A DNA stretch of 64,000 nucleotides, from the NCBI RefSeq assembly GCF_004135405.1, contig NZ_CP035491.1, positions 2,480,001 through 2,544,000 on the forward strand. The letters are read 5' to 3'. Position numbers and translations under genes: made by a program. Positions 26,778 to 36,394 of the stretch are shown here, one piece after another; position 1 is the first letter of the stretch, and every line of letters starts with the position of its first letter. The notes under the pieces are model-generated. The model made no database searches. It saw nothing but the letters and a program-made list of their open reading frames with translations, and was not told where the DNA came from. Origin of the DNA: Agromyces protaetiae (GTDB taxonomy: Bacteria > Actinomycetota > Actinomycetes > Actinomycetales > Microbacteriaceae).

Positions 26778-28493
26778 GTGGCTGCACCATCGAAGCGGTC
26801 GTCTCGACCGACGCCCGTACGCAAGGCCTGGCGGTCGCTGAGCTGGCTCGGCGTGATCATCGTCGGCTTGTTCGCGATCAACGCCGCGGGGGTGATCTGG
26901 GGAGACGCCTCGTGGACGCCGAAGCTCGCCCTCGACCTCGAAGGCGGCACTGAGATCGTCCTCGCCCCGCAACTCGAAGACGGGCAGACCGCGTCGCAGG
27001 AGCAGCTCGACCAGGCGGTCTCGATCATCCGGCAGCGCGTCGACGCTTCCGGCGTCGCCGAGCCCGAGATCAACACCGAGGGCGGCAACGTCGTCGTGCG
27101 GATCCCGGGCGAGCTCGATGACGAGACGCGTCAGCGCATCCAGTCGTCGGCGAAGCTTGAGCTCCGCCCCGTCCTGCTCGCATCGGGCGTGACGAGCGAC
27201 GCCGCCATTTCGACCGAAGCGCCCGAGGAAGAGCTCTCGTCGACCCCGACGGTGCAGCCCACCGACGGCAGCGACCCGAACTGGGTGACGCCCGCGCTGC
27301 AGCAGCAGTTCGACACCTTCGACTGCTCGACCCTCGCCGATGCCGACGCGAATGTCGCGCCGGCCGCCGAGCCGCTCGTCACATGCGATGCGACCGGCTC
27401 GATCAAGTACCTGCTCGGCCCCGTCGAGGTGAGCGGCGAGAACATCGTCGACGCCACGAACGGCATGGTGCAGACCTCGACCGGCGGCAACACCGGCCAG
27501 TGGTCGGTCAACATCGTCTTCGACGAGACGGGTACCAAGGCCTTCACCCAGGTCAGCACGCGACTCTTCGGCCTCAAAGACCAGGCACCGCGCGACCAGT
27601 TCGCGTTCGTCCTCGACGGCGCCGTGCTCTCGGCGCCCTCGATGAACGCCGTCATCTCCGACGGCCGCCCGCAGATCACCGGCAACTTCGACCAGGCGTC
27701 GTCCAAGGCCCTCGCCGATCAACTCAAGTTCGGCGCGCTGCCGATCAGCTTCACGGTCGAGTCGTCGAACACGATCTCGCCGACGCTCGGCAGCTCGCAG
27801 CTGCAGGCCGGTCTGATCGCCGGCATCATCGGCCTCATCCTGGTCGTGATCTACACGATCTTCCAGTACCGCGCGCTCGCATCGGTCACGATCGCCTCGC
27901 TCATCATCGCCGGCATCATCACCTACCTGATGCTCACGATCCTGTCGTGGCGCGAGGGATACCGTCTCTCGCTCGCCGGCATCGCGGGCGTCATCGTCGC
28001 GATCGGCTTCACAGCCGACTCGTTCATCGTCTACTTCGAGCGAGTCCGTGACGAACTCCGCGATGGCAGGCCGCTCGTGGGCGCCGTCGAGGCCGGTTGG
28101 AAGCGAGCGCTCCGCACGGTCCTCGCATCGAAGGGCGTGAACCTGCTCGCTGCGGTCGTGCTCTTCATCCTCGCAGTGGGCAGCGTCAAGGGCTTCGCCT
28201 ACACGCTCGGTCTCACGACGATCATCGACGTCGTCATCGTGATCCTCTTCACGCACCCGATGCTCCAACTGCTCGCGCAGACGCGCTTCTTCTCGAGCGG
28301 CCACTCGTGGTCGGGTCTCGACCCGAACGCACTCGGCGCCGTGTACCGCGGTCGCGCCGAGTTCCGCAAGCCCACGGCCGTCCCGGCCAAGAAGGCCGCC
28401 GGAAGCGCGAAGGAGGCGCAGAAGCGCCAGACGATCGCCGAACGTAAAGCCGCCGCCGTCGGTGCCGGCACTGACGAGGGCAAGGAGTCCTGA
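26778..28493 (+). CDS. secD: protein translocase subunit SecD
   Basis: SecD is an RND-type subunit that uses the proton gradient to help release exported proteins. It has 571 residues. It shows a first membrane helix at about 22-42, the DLEGGTEIVL motif, a large periplasmic-side P1 domain with an insert of about 80 residues (about 140-220; Thr/Asp-rich), and five C-terminal helices starting with AGLIAGIIGLILVVIY and including the GFTADSFIVYFERV motif. The C-terminal tail is basic and Lys/Ala-rich. GTG start; it overlaps secF by 1 bp (TGATG). Confidence 0.96.
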   Translation: MAAPSKRSSRPTPVRKAWRSLSWLGVIIVGLFAINAAGVIWGDASWTPKLALDLEGGTEIVLAPQLEDGQTASQEQLDQAVSIIRQRVDASGVAEPEINTEGGNVVVRIPGELDDETRQRIQSSAKLELRPVLLASGVTSDAAISTEAPEEELSSTPTVQPTDGSDPNWVTPALQQQFDTFDCSTLADADANVAPAAEPLVTCDATGSIKYLLGPVEVSGENIVDATNGMVQTSTGGNTGQWSVNIVFDETGTKAFTQVSTRLFGLKDQAPRDQFAFVLDGAVLSAPSMNAVISDGRPQITGNFDQASSKALADQLKFGALPISFTVESSNTISPTLGSSQLQAGLIAGIIGLILVVIYTIFQYRALASVTIASLIIAGIITYLMLTILSWREGYRLSLAGIAGVIVAIGFTADSFIVYFERVRDELRDGRPLVGAVEAGWKRALRTVLASKGVNLLAAVVLFILAVGSVKGFAYTLGLTTIIDVVIVILFTHPMLQLLAQTRFFSSGHSWSGLDPNALGAVYRGRAEFRKPTAVPAKKAAGSAKEAQKRQTIAERKAAAVGAGTDEGKES

Positions 28494-29512
28494 TGGCAAG
28501 CCGACTCACTACGTTCGGGAACGATCTCTACACGGGCAAGCGTTCATTCAACTTCGTCGGCGGTCGCCGCAAGTGGTACGCGATCGCGATCGCCCTCATC
28601 GTCGTCGTCATTGCGATCCCGCTCGTCCGGGGTGTGAACTTCAGCATCGAGTTCCGCGGCGGGTCGCAGTTCCAGATCGCGAACGTCGCCGACGCGCAGA
28701 CTGAGCCTGCCATCGATGCGGTGCACTCCGTCGTCTCGGACACCGAGGTCAAGGTCGCGATCGTCGGCGAGTCCGGCGTGCGCGTGCAGACCGACCAGCT
28801 CGAGCCCGCCCAATCGCTCGAAGTCAGCAAGGCGCTGGCCGAGGCATATGACGTGCCCGTGAGCGAGGTCACATCGACCTTCATCGGTCCGAGCTGGGGC
28901 GCCGACGTCACCCGTCAGGCGATCGTCGGCCTCATCGCCTTCGTGTTGTTGTCGGCCCTCGTGATGGCGCTGTACTTCCGTACGTGGAAGATGTCGCTCG
29001 CCGCGATCATCGCGCTCATCGGCGACCTCATCGTCACCCTCGGCATCTACGTGTCGGTCGGTTTCGAGATCTCGCCGGCAGCCATGATCGGTGTGCTGAC
29101 GATCCTCTCGTACTCGCTCTACGACACCGTCGTGGTCTTCGACAAGATCCGCGAGAACACCGCCGCCGATGGAGAAGAGTCCCGTCGCACGTTCGCCGAA
29201 TCGGTCAACCTCGCGGTGAACCAGACGCTCGTCCGATCGATCAACACGAGCGTCGTGGCGGCGCTCCCGGTCGCGGCGATCCTCTTCATCGGCGCCGGGG
29301 CGCTCGGTGCGGACACCCTGCGGGACATCTCGCTCGCGCTCCTCATCGGCATCCTCGTCGGCACGTGGTCGACCGTCTTCATCGCCGCGCCACTGTACTC
29401 CCAGCTGCGTGAGCGCGAGCCGAAGATCCGTCGCCACGGCGACAAGGTGCTCAAGGAGCGAGCGCGGGCGGCCGGTTCGACGGCGCCCGCGCCCGAGGTC
29501 GCCGCGGTCTGA
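28493..29512 (+). CDS. secF: protein translocase subunit SecF
   Basis: SecF is the partner of SecD, 339 residues. It has one N-terminal helix (about 26-45), the FSIEFRGGSQFQI motif, a P1-like domain, then five helices with the signature SYSLYDTVVVFDKIREN. The SecD and SecF genes are separate, unlike the fused forms of some bacteria. The ATG overlaps the secD stop. Confidence 0.96.
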   Translation: MASRLTTFGNDLYTGKRSFNFVGGRRKWYAIAIALIVVVIAIPLVRGVNFSIEFRGGSQFQIANVADAQTEPAIDAVHSVVSDTEVKVAIVGESGVRVQTDQLEPAQSLEVSKALAEAYDVPVSEVTSTFIGPSWGADVTRQAIVGLIAFVLLSALVMALYFRTWKMSLAAIIALIGDLIVTLGIYVSVGFEISPAAMIGVLTILSYSLYDTVVVFDKIRENTAADGEESRRTFAESVNLAVNQTLVRSINTSVVAALPVAAILFIGAGALGADTLRDISLALLIGILVGTWSTVFIAAPLYSQLREREPKIRRHGDKVLKERARAAGSTAPAPEVAAV

Positions 29513-29562
29513 CGTTCGCCATGGGCATGTGCGCCGAGCGGGCTTCGAGCCGTTGAACCGGC

Positions 29563-29568
29563 GATAAT
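29563..29568 (+). promoter_or_regulatory. -10 candidate upstream of rel
   Basis: GATAAT lies 21 bp before the rel ATG. With a start point near 29575 the mRNA would begin just ahead of the GGAGG ribosome site (29577-29581). Confidence 0.4.
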
Positions 29569-29589
29569 CGAAGTCTGGAGGTGACGCGC

Positions 29590-31839
29590 ATGACCGAGAC
29601 CGGAGTCAATCAGACGGCTTCGCTGCGTCGGCTCGTGCCGCGCATCTTCTCGAAGGCTCAGCCGAACGGTGCGGTAGAGACGCTCTACCGCACCGTTCGG
29701 ATGCATCATCCGAAGGCCGACATGGCGCTCATCGAGCGCGCCTACCAGATCGCCGACCGGGCGCACGAGGGGCAGAAGCGCAAGAGCGGCGAGCCGTACA
29801 TCACGCACCCGATCGCGGTCGCGCAGATCCTCGCCGACCTCGGCATCGGGTCGAAGACGATCGCGGCGGCGCTCCTCCACGACACCGTCGAAGACACGGC
29901 CTACACGCTCGACCAGTGTCGCGCCGACTTCGGCGACGAGATTGCGATGCTCGTCGACGGTGTCACCAAGCTCGACAAGGTCAAGTACGGCGATTCGACG
30001 CAGGCCGAGACCGTCCGCAAGATGATCGTCGCGATGTCGAAAGACATCCGCGTGCTCATCATCAAGCTCGCCGACCGCTTGCACAACGCACGCACGTGGG
30101 GGTTCGTTCCGACCGAGTCGGCGACGCGCAAGGCGACCGAGACCCTCGAGATCTACGCGCCGCTCGCGCACCGACTCGGCATTCAGACGATCAAGTGGGA
30201 ACTCGAAGACCTCTCGTTCGCGGTGCTGTACCCGAAGATCTACGCCGAGATCGAGAGCCTCGTGAAGCAGCGCACGCCGCAGCGCGAGGAGTTCGTCCAG
30301 AACGTCATCGATCTCGTGACCGACGACCTCAAGCTCGCTCGCATCCGCGGCAAGGTCATGGGCCGGCCGAAGCAGTACTACTCGATCTACCAGAAGATGA
30401 TCGTGCGCGGCCGCGAGTTCGACGAGATCTACGACCTCACCGGCATCCGCGTGCTCGTGAATTCGGTTCGCGACTGCTACGCCGTGCTCGGTTCGATCCA
30501 CGCTCGGTGGACGCCGGTGCCCGGGCGGTTCAAGGACTACATCGCCACCCCGAAGTTCAACCTCTACCAATCGCTCCATACGACCGTCATCGGCCCGAAT
30601 GGTCGGGCCGTCGAGATCCAGATCCGTACCCACGACATGCACCAGCGTGCCGAGTACGGTGTCGCGGCCCACTGGAAGTACAAAGAGCGCATGAACGGCA
30701 CTCGGACCGACGAGAAGCCTCCCGCCAACGAGACCGACATGGCGTGGCTCGCGCACATCTCGGACTGGCAGGCCGAGACGAGCGACCCGGGGGAGTTCCT
30801 CGACTCGCTGCGCTTCGAGATCGGTGCGAAAGAGGTCTACGTCTTCACCCCGAAGGGGCGGGTCATCGGCCTGCCGGCGGGGGCGACGCCGGTCGACTTC
30901 GCGTACGCCGTGCACACCGAGGTCGGTCACCGCACAATGGGTGCGAAGGTCAACGGCCGGCTCGTGCCGCTCGAGTCGGCGCTCAACAGCGGCGACGTCG
31001 TCGAGGTGTTCACCTCGAAGAATCCCGATTCGGGGCCGAGCAAAGACTGGCTGACGTTCGTCAAGAGCCCGCGCGCCCGCAACAAGATCCGCCAGTGGTT
31101 CACGAAAGAGCGCCGCGACGAGGCGATCGAACAGGGCAGGGATTCGATCGCGCGCGCGATGCGCAAGCGCAACCTGCCGCTGCAGAAGCTCATGAGCCAG
31201 GACTCGTTCGCCGCCGTCGCCGCGCAGTTCCACTACGACGACGTGTCGGCACTGTACGCGGCGGTGGGCGAAGGCCACGTCTCCACGCAATCGGTGCTCG
31301 AGAAGGTGCTCGCACTCGTGAGCGACGTCGATGAGAGCGACGAGCCCGACATCCCGATCTCGCGCCCTCGTACCGTCGCCCGGACGAGCGACTCGGGTGT
31401 GCTCGTGCGCGGAGCGCCCGACATCCTCGTCAAGCTGGCCCGGTGCTGTACGCCCGTGCCGGGCGACGAGATCGTCGGCTTCATCACGCGAGGTTCGGGC
31501 GTCTCGGTGCACCAGGCGAAGTGCCACAACGTTCAGTCGCTCCTGCGTGAGCCCGACCGCATGATCGAGGTCGAGTGGGCGCCGAGTTCGAAGAGCGTCT
31601 TCCTCGTGCAGATCCAGATCGAGGCACTCGACCGTGCCGGCCTGCTCTCGGACGTCACGCGGGTGCTCAGCGAGCACCATGTGAACATCCTCTCGGCGAA
31701 CGTCTCGACGTCCACCGACCGGCTCGCGCTCAGCCGATTCGTCTTCGAGATGGGCGACACGACCCACCTCGACCGCGTGCTGAACGCCGTCCGCCGGATC
31801 GACGCCGTGTACGACGTCTACCGCGTCTCAGACGGCTGA
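29590..31839 (+). CDS. rel: bifunctional (p)ppGpp synthetase/hydrolase
   Basis: This long RelA/SpoT homologue makes and degrades (p)ppGpp in the stringent response. It has 749 residues. Order: HD hydrolase domain (H97, D98, E101, D102 in LLHDTVED, intact, so hydrolysis is expected), synthetase domain (YYSIYQKM, DLTGIRVLV), TGS domain (VYVFTPKGRVIGLPAGATPVD), zinc-finger region (CCTPVPGDEI) and a C-terminal ACT domain. I chose ATG 29590 over GTG 29581 because the GTG overlaps the GGAGG ribosome site, which stands 8 nt before the ATG. The end overlaps the convergent gene by 12 bp. Confidence 0.96.
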   Translation: MTETGVNQTASLRRLVPRIFSKAQPNGAVETLYRTVRMHHPKADMALIERAYQIADRAHEGQKRKSGEPYITHPIAVAQILADLGIGSKTIAAALLHDTVEDTAYTLDQCRADFGDEIAMLVDGVTKLDKVKYGDSTQAETVRKMIVAMSKDIRVLIIKLADRLHNARTWGFVPTESATRKATETLEIYAPLAHRLGIQTIKWELEDLSFAVLYPKIYAEIESLVKQRTPQREEFVQNVIDLVTDDLKLARIRGKVMGRPKQYYSIYQKMIVRGREFDEIYDLTGIRVLVNSVRDCYAVLGSIHARWTPVPGRFKDYIATPKFNLYQSLHTTVIGPNGRAVEIQIRTHDMHQRAEYGVAAHWKYKERMNGTRTDEKPPANETDMAWLAHISDWQAETSDPGEFLDSLRFEIGAKEVYVFTPKGRVIGLPAGATPVDFAYAVHTEVGHRTMGAKVNGRLVPLESALNSGDVVEVFTSKNPDSGPSKDWLTFVKSPRARNKIRQWFTKERRDEAIEQGRDSIARAMRKRNLPLQKLMSQDSFAAVAAQFHYDDVSALYAAVGEGHVSTQSVLEKVLALVSDVDESDEPDIPISRPRTVARTSDSGVLVRGAPDILVKLARCCTPVPGDEIVGFITRGSGVSVHQAKCHNVQSLLREPDRMIEVEWAPSSKSVFLVQIQIEALDRAGLLSDVTRVLSEHHVNILSANVSTSTDRLALSRFVFEMGDTTHLDRVLNAVRRIDAVYDVYRVSDG

Positions 31840-32424
31840 GCGACGACCCGCAGTCGGCATGGCAACCGTCTCCGACGGCAGTCGTTTCGCCGTGGCATCC
31901 AGACGCTCGAGCACGCGACGCTTGTAGGCGAGCCGCTCCCATTCGTCTATGCGAGTGCGGAGCCTGCCCCAGAGGGTCGGCGACGCCGCGCACAGTACGT
32001 GCAGCGCATTGAGCACGTCATCGTCGTCAGCGGCGAGGTCACGAGCGATCTCGATCGCGGTTCGCTCGTAGGAGAGGCATCGCACTCCGCCGATCACGAC
32101 GATGTCGGGGTCGTGGAGCACGACCTGGCGGATGCGGCGGGTGCCGGGGCGTGTGGTGCCGCGGGCGTCGATCGGGACGCAGAACTCGTGCGCCGCGGGC
32201 GGGAGGTCGCTCGCGCCGTGCACCCATGCTGCCGACCACCGGTCGAGAATGACGCCCGCGGGCGCTTCGTGCGCCGCGAGCTGTGCACGGAGCGGCGGAA
32301 GATCGGGTTCGTCGATGGGGACGAATGCACCGAAGAGCTGCACGACATCGCCGTCGAGACGCGCTGCGTAGAGTTCGGCGAGAGGAAGGTCGTCGGTGCC
32401 GAGCACCGAAGGAAGACGGGCCAT
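31828..32424 (-). CDS. AbiEi-antitoxin-like protein (solo)
   Basis: This 198-residue protein resembles the C-terminal half of AbiEi-type (type IV) antitoxins: DRWSAAWVHGASDLPPAAHEF, then a central VVLHDPDIVVIGGVRCLSYERTAIEIARDL strand-helix unit. No N-terminal winged helix is obvious and no AbiEii nucleotidyltransferase toxin adjoins. Proteins of this kind occur singly across Actinobacteria with unknown role. Its 3' end overlaps the end of rel by 12 bp on the opposite strand. Homology is by eye only. Confidence 0.5.
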   Translation of the reverse strand: MARLPSVLGTDDLPLAELYAARLDGDVVQLFGAFVPIDEPDLPPLRAQLAAHEAPAGVILDRWSAAWVHGASDLPPAAHEFCVPIDARGTTRPGTRRIRQVVLHDPDIVVIGGVRCLSYERTAIEIARDLAADDDDVLNALHVLCAASPTLWGRLRTRIDEWERLAYKRRVLERLDATAKRLPSETVAMPTAGRRSAV

Positions 32425-32461
32425 GCGCCCATCGTGCTGGGTCGACGGCCGGCCGAGAACG

Positions 32462-32497
32462 CGAACGGGTCAGGTTGTGGACAACCTGACCCGTTCG
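32462..32497 (-). terminator. hairpin terminator after the DUF349 gene
   Basis: A 16-bp perfect stem, CGAACGGGTCAGGTTG / CAACCTGACCCGTTCG, has loop TGGA and lies 22 bp beyond the DUF349 stop on the minus strand. It also isolates the AbiEi-like gene. Confidence 0.8.
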
Positions 32498-32519
32498 AGC
32501 GTGGTGGGGGAGCGGTCGA

Positions 32520-33752
32520 TCAGCCGCCGACGGCCTTGAGCCACGCGCGACGGGCGTCGAGCGCCTCCTTCGCGGCTGCGACGGCCTTCTTGTCGCCGGA
32601 TGCCTCGGCAGCGGCGAGTTCGGCCTCGAGCTTGGCGATCGCGTCTTGAAGCTGACCGAGCATGCCCTCGGAGCGGGCCTTCTTCTCGGGGTCTTCGCGC
32701 TGCCAACGTTCGTCTTCGAGCGAGCGGACGTGCTGCTCGATCTTCCGGAGGCGGTCTTCGACGGTGCGGACCTGGTCGCGGGGCACGCGTCCGATCTCGT
32801 CCCACTGGCGCTGGATCTTGCCGAGCGTGTTGCGAGCGGCGGCCGGGTCGGTGGCTTGGAGGAGCGGCTCGGCTTCGGTCAGCAGCGCGAGCTTCTGCTC
32901 GAGATTACCCCGGTACTCTTCGTCGTCGCGCGCGTCGACCTCGGCCTTGGCCTGGAAGAGCACGTCGCCCGCGGCCTTGAACTTGGCCCAGAGCGCATCG
33001 TCGAGCTTCTTGCCGGCGCGACCGGCGAGCTTCCATTCGTCGAGGAGGGAGCGGTAGTCGGCGACGCCGTCGGCGCCGCGTGAGGCGAGTGCCTCGGCGC
33101 GATCGATGAGGGCCTGCTTGCGCGACCGGACGTCGCGATGGGCGGCGTCGAGTTCGGCGAAGAACGCTTTGCGGTGCTGCTCGATCGTCGAGCGCGCTGC
33201 ACGGAATCGCTTCCACAGCTCGTTCGCGTCGTTCTTCGGCAGTCGAGGACCGTCTTGCTGGTGACGCTGCCACCGCTCGAAGAGCGCGTCGAGCTGACCC
33301 GAGGTCTGCTTCCATTGCGTCTTCGCGGGGTCTTGCGCGGCGAGTTGCTCGGCCGCGACGACGATCTCGGTGCGCTCGGCGACCGCGGCTTCGAGGGCGG
33401 CCTTCTGCTCGGCCTGCTGCTGCTCGGTGAGTTCCTTCGTGGTGCCCGACAGTGCTTCGAGGCGCTTGGCGAGCGAGTCGAGGTCGCCGACGGCGTTGGC
33501 CGTCGCAACCGACTCCCGAAGGTGGGCCACGGCCTTGGCGACGTCTGCCGCGGGGGCGCCACGGCGCACGCGCTGCTCGAGAAGGCCGACCTGGCCTGCG
33601 AGGTCTGCGAACTTGCGCTCGAAGTACGCGAGGGCCTCTTCGGGCGTGCCGTCGGGGTACTGCCCGACCTCACGCTCGCCGTCGCTGGTGCGGACGAAGA
33701 CGGCGCCCGTCTCGTCGACGCGGCCCCACGGTTCCTGCACTGATTCGGTCAC
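32520..33752 (-). CDS. DUF349 domain-containing protein
   Basis: This 410-residue protein is almost entirely helical and charged, with several DUF349 repeats (recurring W..FK.A/ W.RF..AR units such as LWKRFRAAR and LWAKFKAAGD), and ends in a coiled-coil region (KLEAELAAAEASGDKKAVAAA). No membrane segment. The function of DUF349 proteins is unknown. The start GTG at 33752 has GAGG a few bases upstream; the open frame upstream of it lacks support. It is a common neighbour of rel and the cyclophilin gene in actinobacteria. Confidence 0.85.
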   Translation of the reverse strand: MTESVQEPWGRVDETGAVFVRTSDGEREVGQYPDGTPEEALAYFERKFADLAGQVGLLEQRVRRGAPAADVAKAVAHLRESVATANAVGDLDSLAKRLEALSGTTKELTEQQQAEQKAALEAAVAERTEIVVAAEQLAAQDPAKTQWKQTSGQLDALFERWQRHQQDGPRLPKNDANELWKRFRAARSTIEQHRKAFFAELDAAHRDVRSRKQALIDRAEALASRGADGVADYRSLLDEWKLAGRAGKKLDDALWAKFKAAGDVLFQAKAEVDARDDEEYRGNLEQKLALLTEAEPLLQATDPAAARNTLGKIQRQWDEIGRVPRDQVRTVEDRLRKIEQHVRSLEDERWQREDPEKKARSEGMLGQLQDAIAKLEAELAAAEASGDKKAVAAAKEALDARRAWLKAVGG

Positions 33753-33860
33753 GGCCTCACCCTGTCGTGTTCGGATGCCGCCACACGGACGGCGCACTCG
33801 TGCCGCCCATCGGGCGGCGGACTCTCACAGCCTATTGCAACGCTCGCACGCGTTCGGCGG

Positions 33861-34649
33861 TCACTCGAGCGTGAAGCCCGTGATCGTCGTCGGAACGTTG
33901 GGCGCCCCGTCGCCGCCTGCGGCCGAGGTGCCTTGGCTCGCGATCTCGGAGACGAGGGCGTCGAGGCCGCTCGTCACGTGGCCGAGGACCGTGTACCCGC
34001 CCCCGTCGGTCGGCAGCGTGGTGTCTTCGTAGACGATGAAGAACTGGCTGCCGTGGCTGTACTGGCTCGTGCTGCGCGCCATGGCGATGGTGCCGGCCGG
34101 GTAGAGGCCGTCGGCGGGCGCGTTCTCGACGGGGCCGTACGAGAAGCCCGGCCCGCCCGTCCCGTCGCCGGCGGGGTCGCCGCACTGGAGCACGAAGATA
34201 CCCGTCGTCGTGAGGCGGTGGCACGAGATCCCGTCGTAGAAGCCCGAGTTCGCGAGGCTGATGGTCGACGAGACGGCCTGCGGGGCCGCGGCCCCATCGA
34301 GCTCGACGCCGAGGGCGACAGAGTCGTTGAGCGTGAGCGTTCCCGTCCAGGTGCGGCCCTCGGCGATGTCGGCCGACGGGACGTCGCCCTGGTTCTGGTC
34401 CTCGGGCGCGGTGGGCTCGGGAGTCGCGGTCGGAGTGGGCGTCGGGGCCGCCTCGGTCGTGCCCGGTCCGCCGTTGAAGTAGGCGAGCTGCGCGCCGGTC
34501 GCGAGAGCGAGCACGACGACGAGGGCACCGCCCGCGATGACGTTGTCGCGCACGCGTCGGCTGTTCTTGCGGCGGTGCACCTCCTGGCGGGCCTGGTAGG
34601 TGCGCAGGCGCGCACGTTCCTCACGGGCCTGACGGTCGTTCTGTGCCAC
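33861..34649 (-). CDS. membrane-anchored peptidyl-prolyl cis-trans isomerase (cyclophilin)
   Basis: This 262-residue protein has a cytoplasmic Arg-rich N-terminus (1-35), one membrane helix (about 39-58, [20 protein letters not shown]), a Thr/Pro linker and an external cyclophilin domain (about 95-262). Conserved cyclophilin features include [10 protein letters not shown], the [12 protein letters not shown] loop and [10 protein letters not shown]. It is probably a folding catalyst for exported proteins. GTG start with GAAGGAG 5 nt upstream. It diverges from rarA. Confidence 0.9.
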   Translation of the reverse strand: MAQNDRQAREERARLRTYQARQEVHRRKNSRRVRDNVIAGGALVVVLALATGAQLAYFNGGPGTTEAAPTPTPTATPEPTAPEDQNQGDVPSADIAEGRTWTGTLTLNDSVALGVELDGAAAPQAVSSTISLANSGFYDGISCHRLTTTGIFVLQCGDPAGDGTGGPGFSYGPVENAPADGLYPAGTIAMARSTSQYSHGSQFFIVYEDTTLPTDGGGYTVLGHVTSGLDALVSEIASQGTSAAGGDGAPNVPTTITGFTLE

Positions 34650-34740
34650 GCTGCTCCTTCTCGAAGTCCTGCGACCGAATGCTACGCATGGGCGAGCGGC
34701 CTGGGCAATTCGGCGGGCGTTCGATGTCGGATGCCGCGAC

Positions 34741-34746
34741 TACGCT
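34741..34746 (+). promoter_or_regulatory. -10 element of a leaderless promoter for rarA
   Basis: TACGCT is followed by seven bases and the ATG at 34754. No ribosome site precedes that ATG, which supports a leaderless start there rather than at the in-frame ATG 34724. Confidence 0.45.
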
Positions 34747-34753
34747 TCTTCAC

Positions 34754-36157
34754 ATGGTGGAGTCAGGTCCGGGGCTGCGCTCCGGCGCGACCCCGCTCGC
34801 GGTGCGCATGCGTCCGACGACCCTCGACGAGGTCGCGGGGCAGAGGCACCTCCTCGCGCCCGGTTCGCCGCTGCGCGCGCTCGCGGGCGATCGCACGGGC
34901 CGCACGGGCTCGGTATCGGTCATCCTGTGGGGGCCGCCGGGCACCGGCAAGACGACGATCGCACAGGCGATCGCGCGGTCGTCCGGGCGCAAGTTCGTCG
35001 AGCTGTCCGCTGTCACGGCGGGCGTCCGAGACGTCCGCCAGGTGATGGAAGAGGCGCAGACCTCGCGCGATCTCTACGGGCTCTCGACAGTGTTGTTCCT
35101 CGACGAGATCCACCGGTTCACGAAGGCGCAGCAGGACGCGCTCCTCCCAGGAGTCGAGAACGGCTGGGTCATCCTCGTCGCCGCCACGACCGAGAACCCG
35201 TCGTTCTCCGTCATCTCGCCGCTCCTCTCGCGTTCGCTGCTCCTGACGCTCGAGACCCTCGACGACGACGACCTCGGCATGCTCGTCGACCGCGCCGTGG
35301 ACGACCCGCGGGGACTCGGGGGCCGGTTCGTCCTCGAGCCCGACGCGCGCGCGGCGATCGTGCGGCTCGCGTCGGGCGACGCGCGCCGCGCGCTCACGGC
35401 GCTCGAGGCGGCTTCCGTGTCGGCGGCGAGCGAGCAAGCCGCCGCCGCCGCCGGCGAGAGCGACGACGGCGAAGACGAGGGCGAAGACAGCGAAGCGAAG
35501 ACGGTGGATGTCTCGAAGCCCGTGATCTCCGCAGAACTGGTCGCCCGCGCGGTCGACCGGGCGCTCCTGCGATACGACCGGCAGGGCGACGAGCACTACG
35601 ACGTCATCAGCGCGTTCATCAAGTCGGTGCGCGGCAGCGATGTCGATGCCGCACTGCACTACCTCGCGCGCATGATCGAGGCGGGCGAAGATCCGCGGTT
35701 CATCGCTCGGCGCATCATCGTCTCGGCGTCAGAAGACATCGGCATGGCCGATCCGCAGGCGCTCGTCATCGCGGTCGCAGCGGCCGACGCGGTGCAGTAC
35801 ATCGGCATGCCCGAAGGGCGCATCCCGCTCGCGCAGGCCGTCGTGCATCTCGCGACCGCACCGAAGTCCAACGCCGCCTACCTCGGCATCGACCAGGCGA
35901 TCGCGGACGTGCGGGCGGGCAAGGCCGGCCGGGTGCCGAAGCATCTGCGCGACGCGCACTATCCGGGCGCGAAGCGCCTCGGGCACGGCAAGGGCTACAA
36001 GTACCCCCACGACGAGCCGATCGGCGTCTCGACCCAGCAGTACCTGCCCGACGGGCTCAGGGGCGCCGAGTACTATCGGCCGACCGAGCACGGCAACGAG
36101 CGCGAGGTCGGCTCGAGGCTCGGCAAGATCCGCAAGATCCTGCGCGGGGAGCGCTGA
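34754..36157 (+). CDS. rarA: replication-associated recombination protein A (MgsA/RarA AAA+ ATPase)
   Basis: This clamp-loader-like AAA+ ATPase acts at stalled replication forks. It has 467 residues from ATG 34754. Walker [11 protein letters not shown] is at 59-68, Walker [15 protein letters not shown], sensor 1 ATTENPSF, and the C-terminal tetramerisation region has [11 protein letters not shown]. An acidic insert (about 235-255, rich in Asp/Glu) interrupts the middle. An in-frame ATG at 34724 would add 10 residues. It diverges from the cyclophilin gene. Confidence 0.93.
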   Translation: MVESGPGLRSGATPLAVRMRPTTLDEVAGQRHLLAPGSPLRALAGDRTGRTGSVSVILWGPPGTGKTTIAQAIARSSGRKFVELSAVTAGVRDVRQVMEEAQTSRDLYGLSTVLFLDEIHRFTKAQQDALLPGVENGWVILVAATTENPSFSVISPLLSRSLLLTLETLDDDDLGMLVDRAVDDPRGLGGRFVLEPDARAAIVRLASGDARRALTALEAASVSAASEQAAAAAGESDDGEDEGEDSEAKTVDVSKPVISAELVARAVDRALLRYDRQGDEHYDVISAFIKSVRGSDVDAALHYLARMIEAGEDPRFIARRIIVSASEDIGMADPQALVIAVAAADAVQYIGMPEGRIPLAQAVVHLATAPKSNAAYLGIDQAIADVRAGKAGRVPKHLRDAHYPGAKRLGHGKGYKYPHDEPIGVSTQQYLPDGLRGAEYYRPTEHGNEREVGSRLGKIRKILRGER

Positions 36158-36179
36158 GCAGCGTGTCACCGCGAGGTTC

Positions 36180-36231
36180 CGGATGCCTCGGGGCCGGGCG
36201 CTGCTCCGAACTGGGTCGGTGGAGGCATCCG
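36180..36231 (+). terminator. inverted pair of GGATGCCTC motifs after rarA
   Basis: CGGATGCCTC (36180-36189) and GAGGCATCCG (36222-36231) can pair as a 10-bp stem with a 32-nt loop, 22 bp after the rarA stop. The right arm ends just ahead of the rpsD -10 element. It may be a terminator or simply a motif pair. Confidence 0.4.
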
Positions 36232-36234
36232 TGA

Positions 36235-36240
36235 TAGCAT
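36235..36240 (+). promoter_or_regulatory. -10 element of the rpsD promoter
   Basis: TAGCAT (in GTGATAGCATC, near an extended -10) would start transcription near 36247, leaving an unusually long leader of about 148 nt. Confidence 0.45.
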
Positions 36241-36246
36241 CTTCTC

Positions 36247-36394
36247 TGGCCTGAAGCCGGAATTTCGCGTGCGGCTGCGCGACTTCCCTCGGCGAACGGG
36301 TGCGACCTGTAGCCGGTCGACCCATGGCGAACCCCTCTGACATTCCTCCGGCATGTCCGGAGCATCCCGTTTGAGAATTTCCGAAAGGACCCAC
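36247..36394 (+). promoter_or_regulatory. rpsD 5' leader with hairpin
   Basis: About 148 nt of untranslated RNA is predicted. CTCCGG-CATGT-CCGGAG (36346-36362) forms a clear hairpin 32 nt before the GTG, and the ribosome site GAAAGGA lies at 36383-36389. S4 autoregulates by binding mRNA leaders in several bacteria; whether this leader does so is inference. Confidence 0.35.

Noticed and set aside
29581-29589. GTG 29581 as the rel start
   Set aside because: This GTG overlaps the GGAGG ribosome site, which has ideal spacing to the ATG at 29590.
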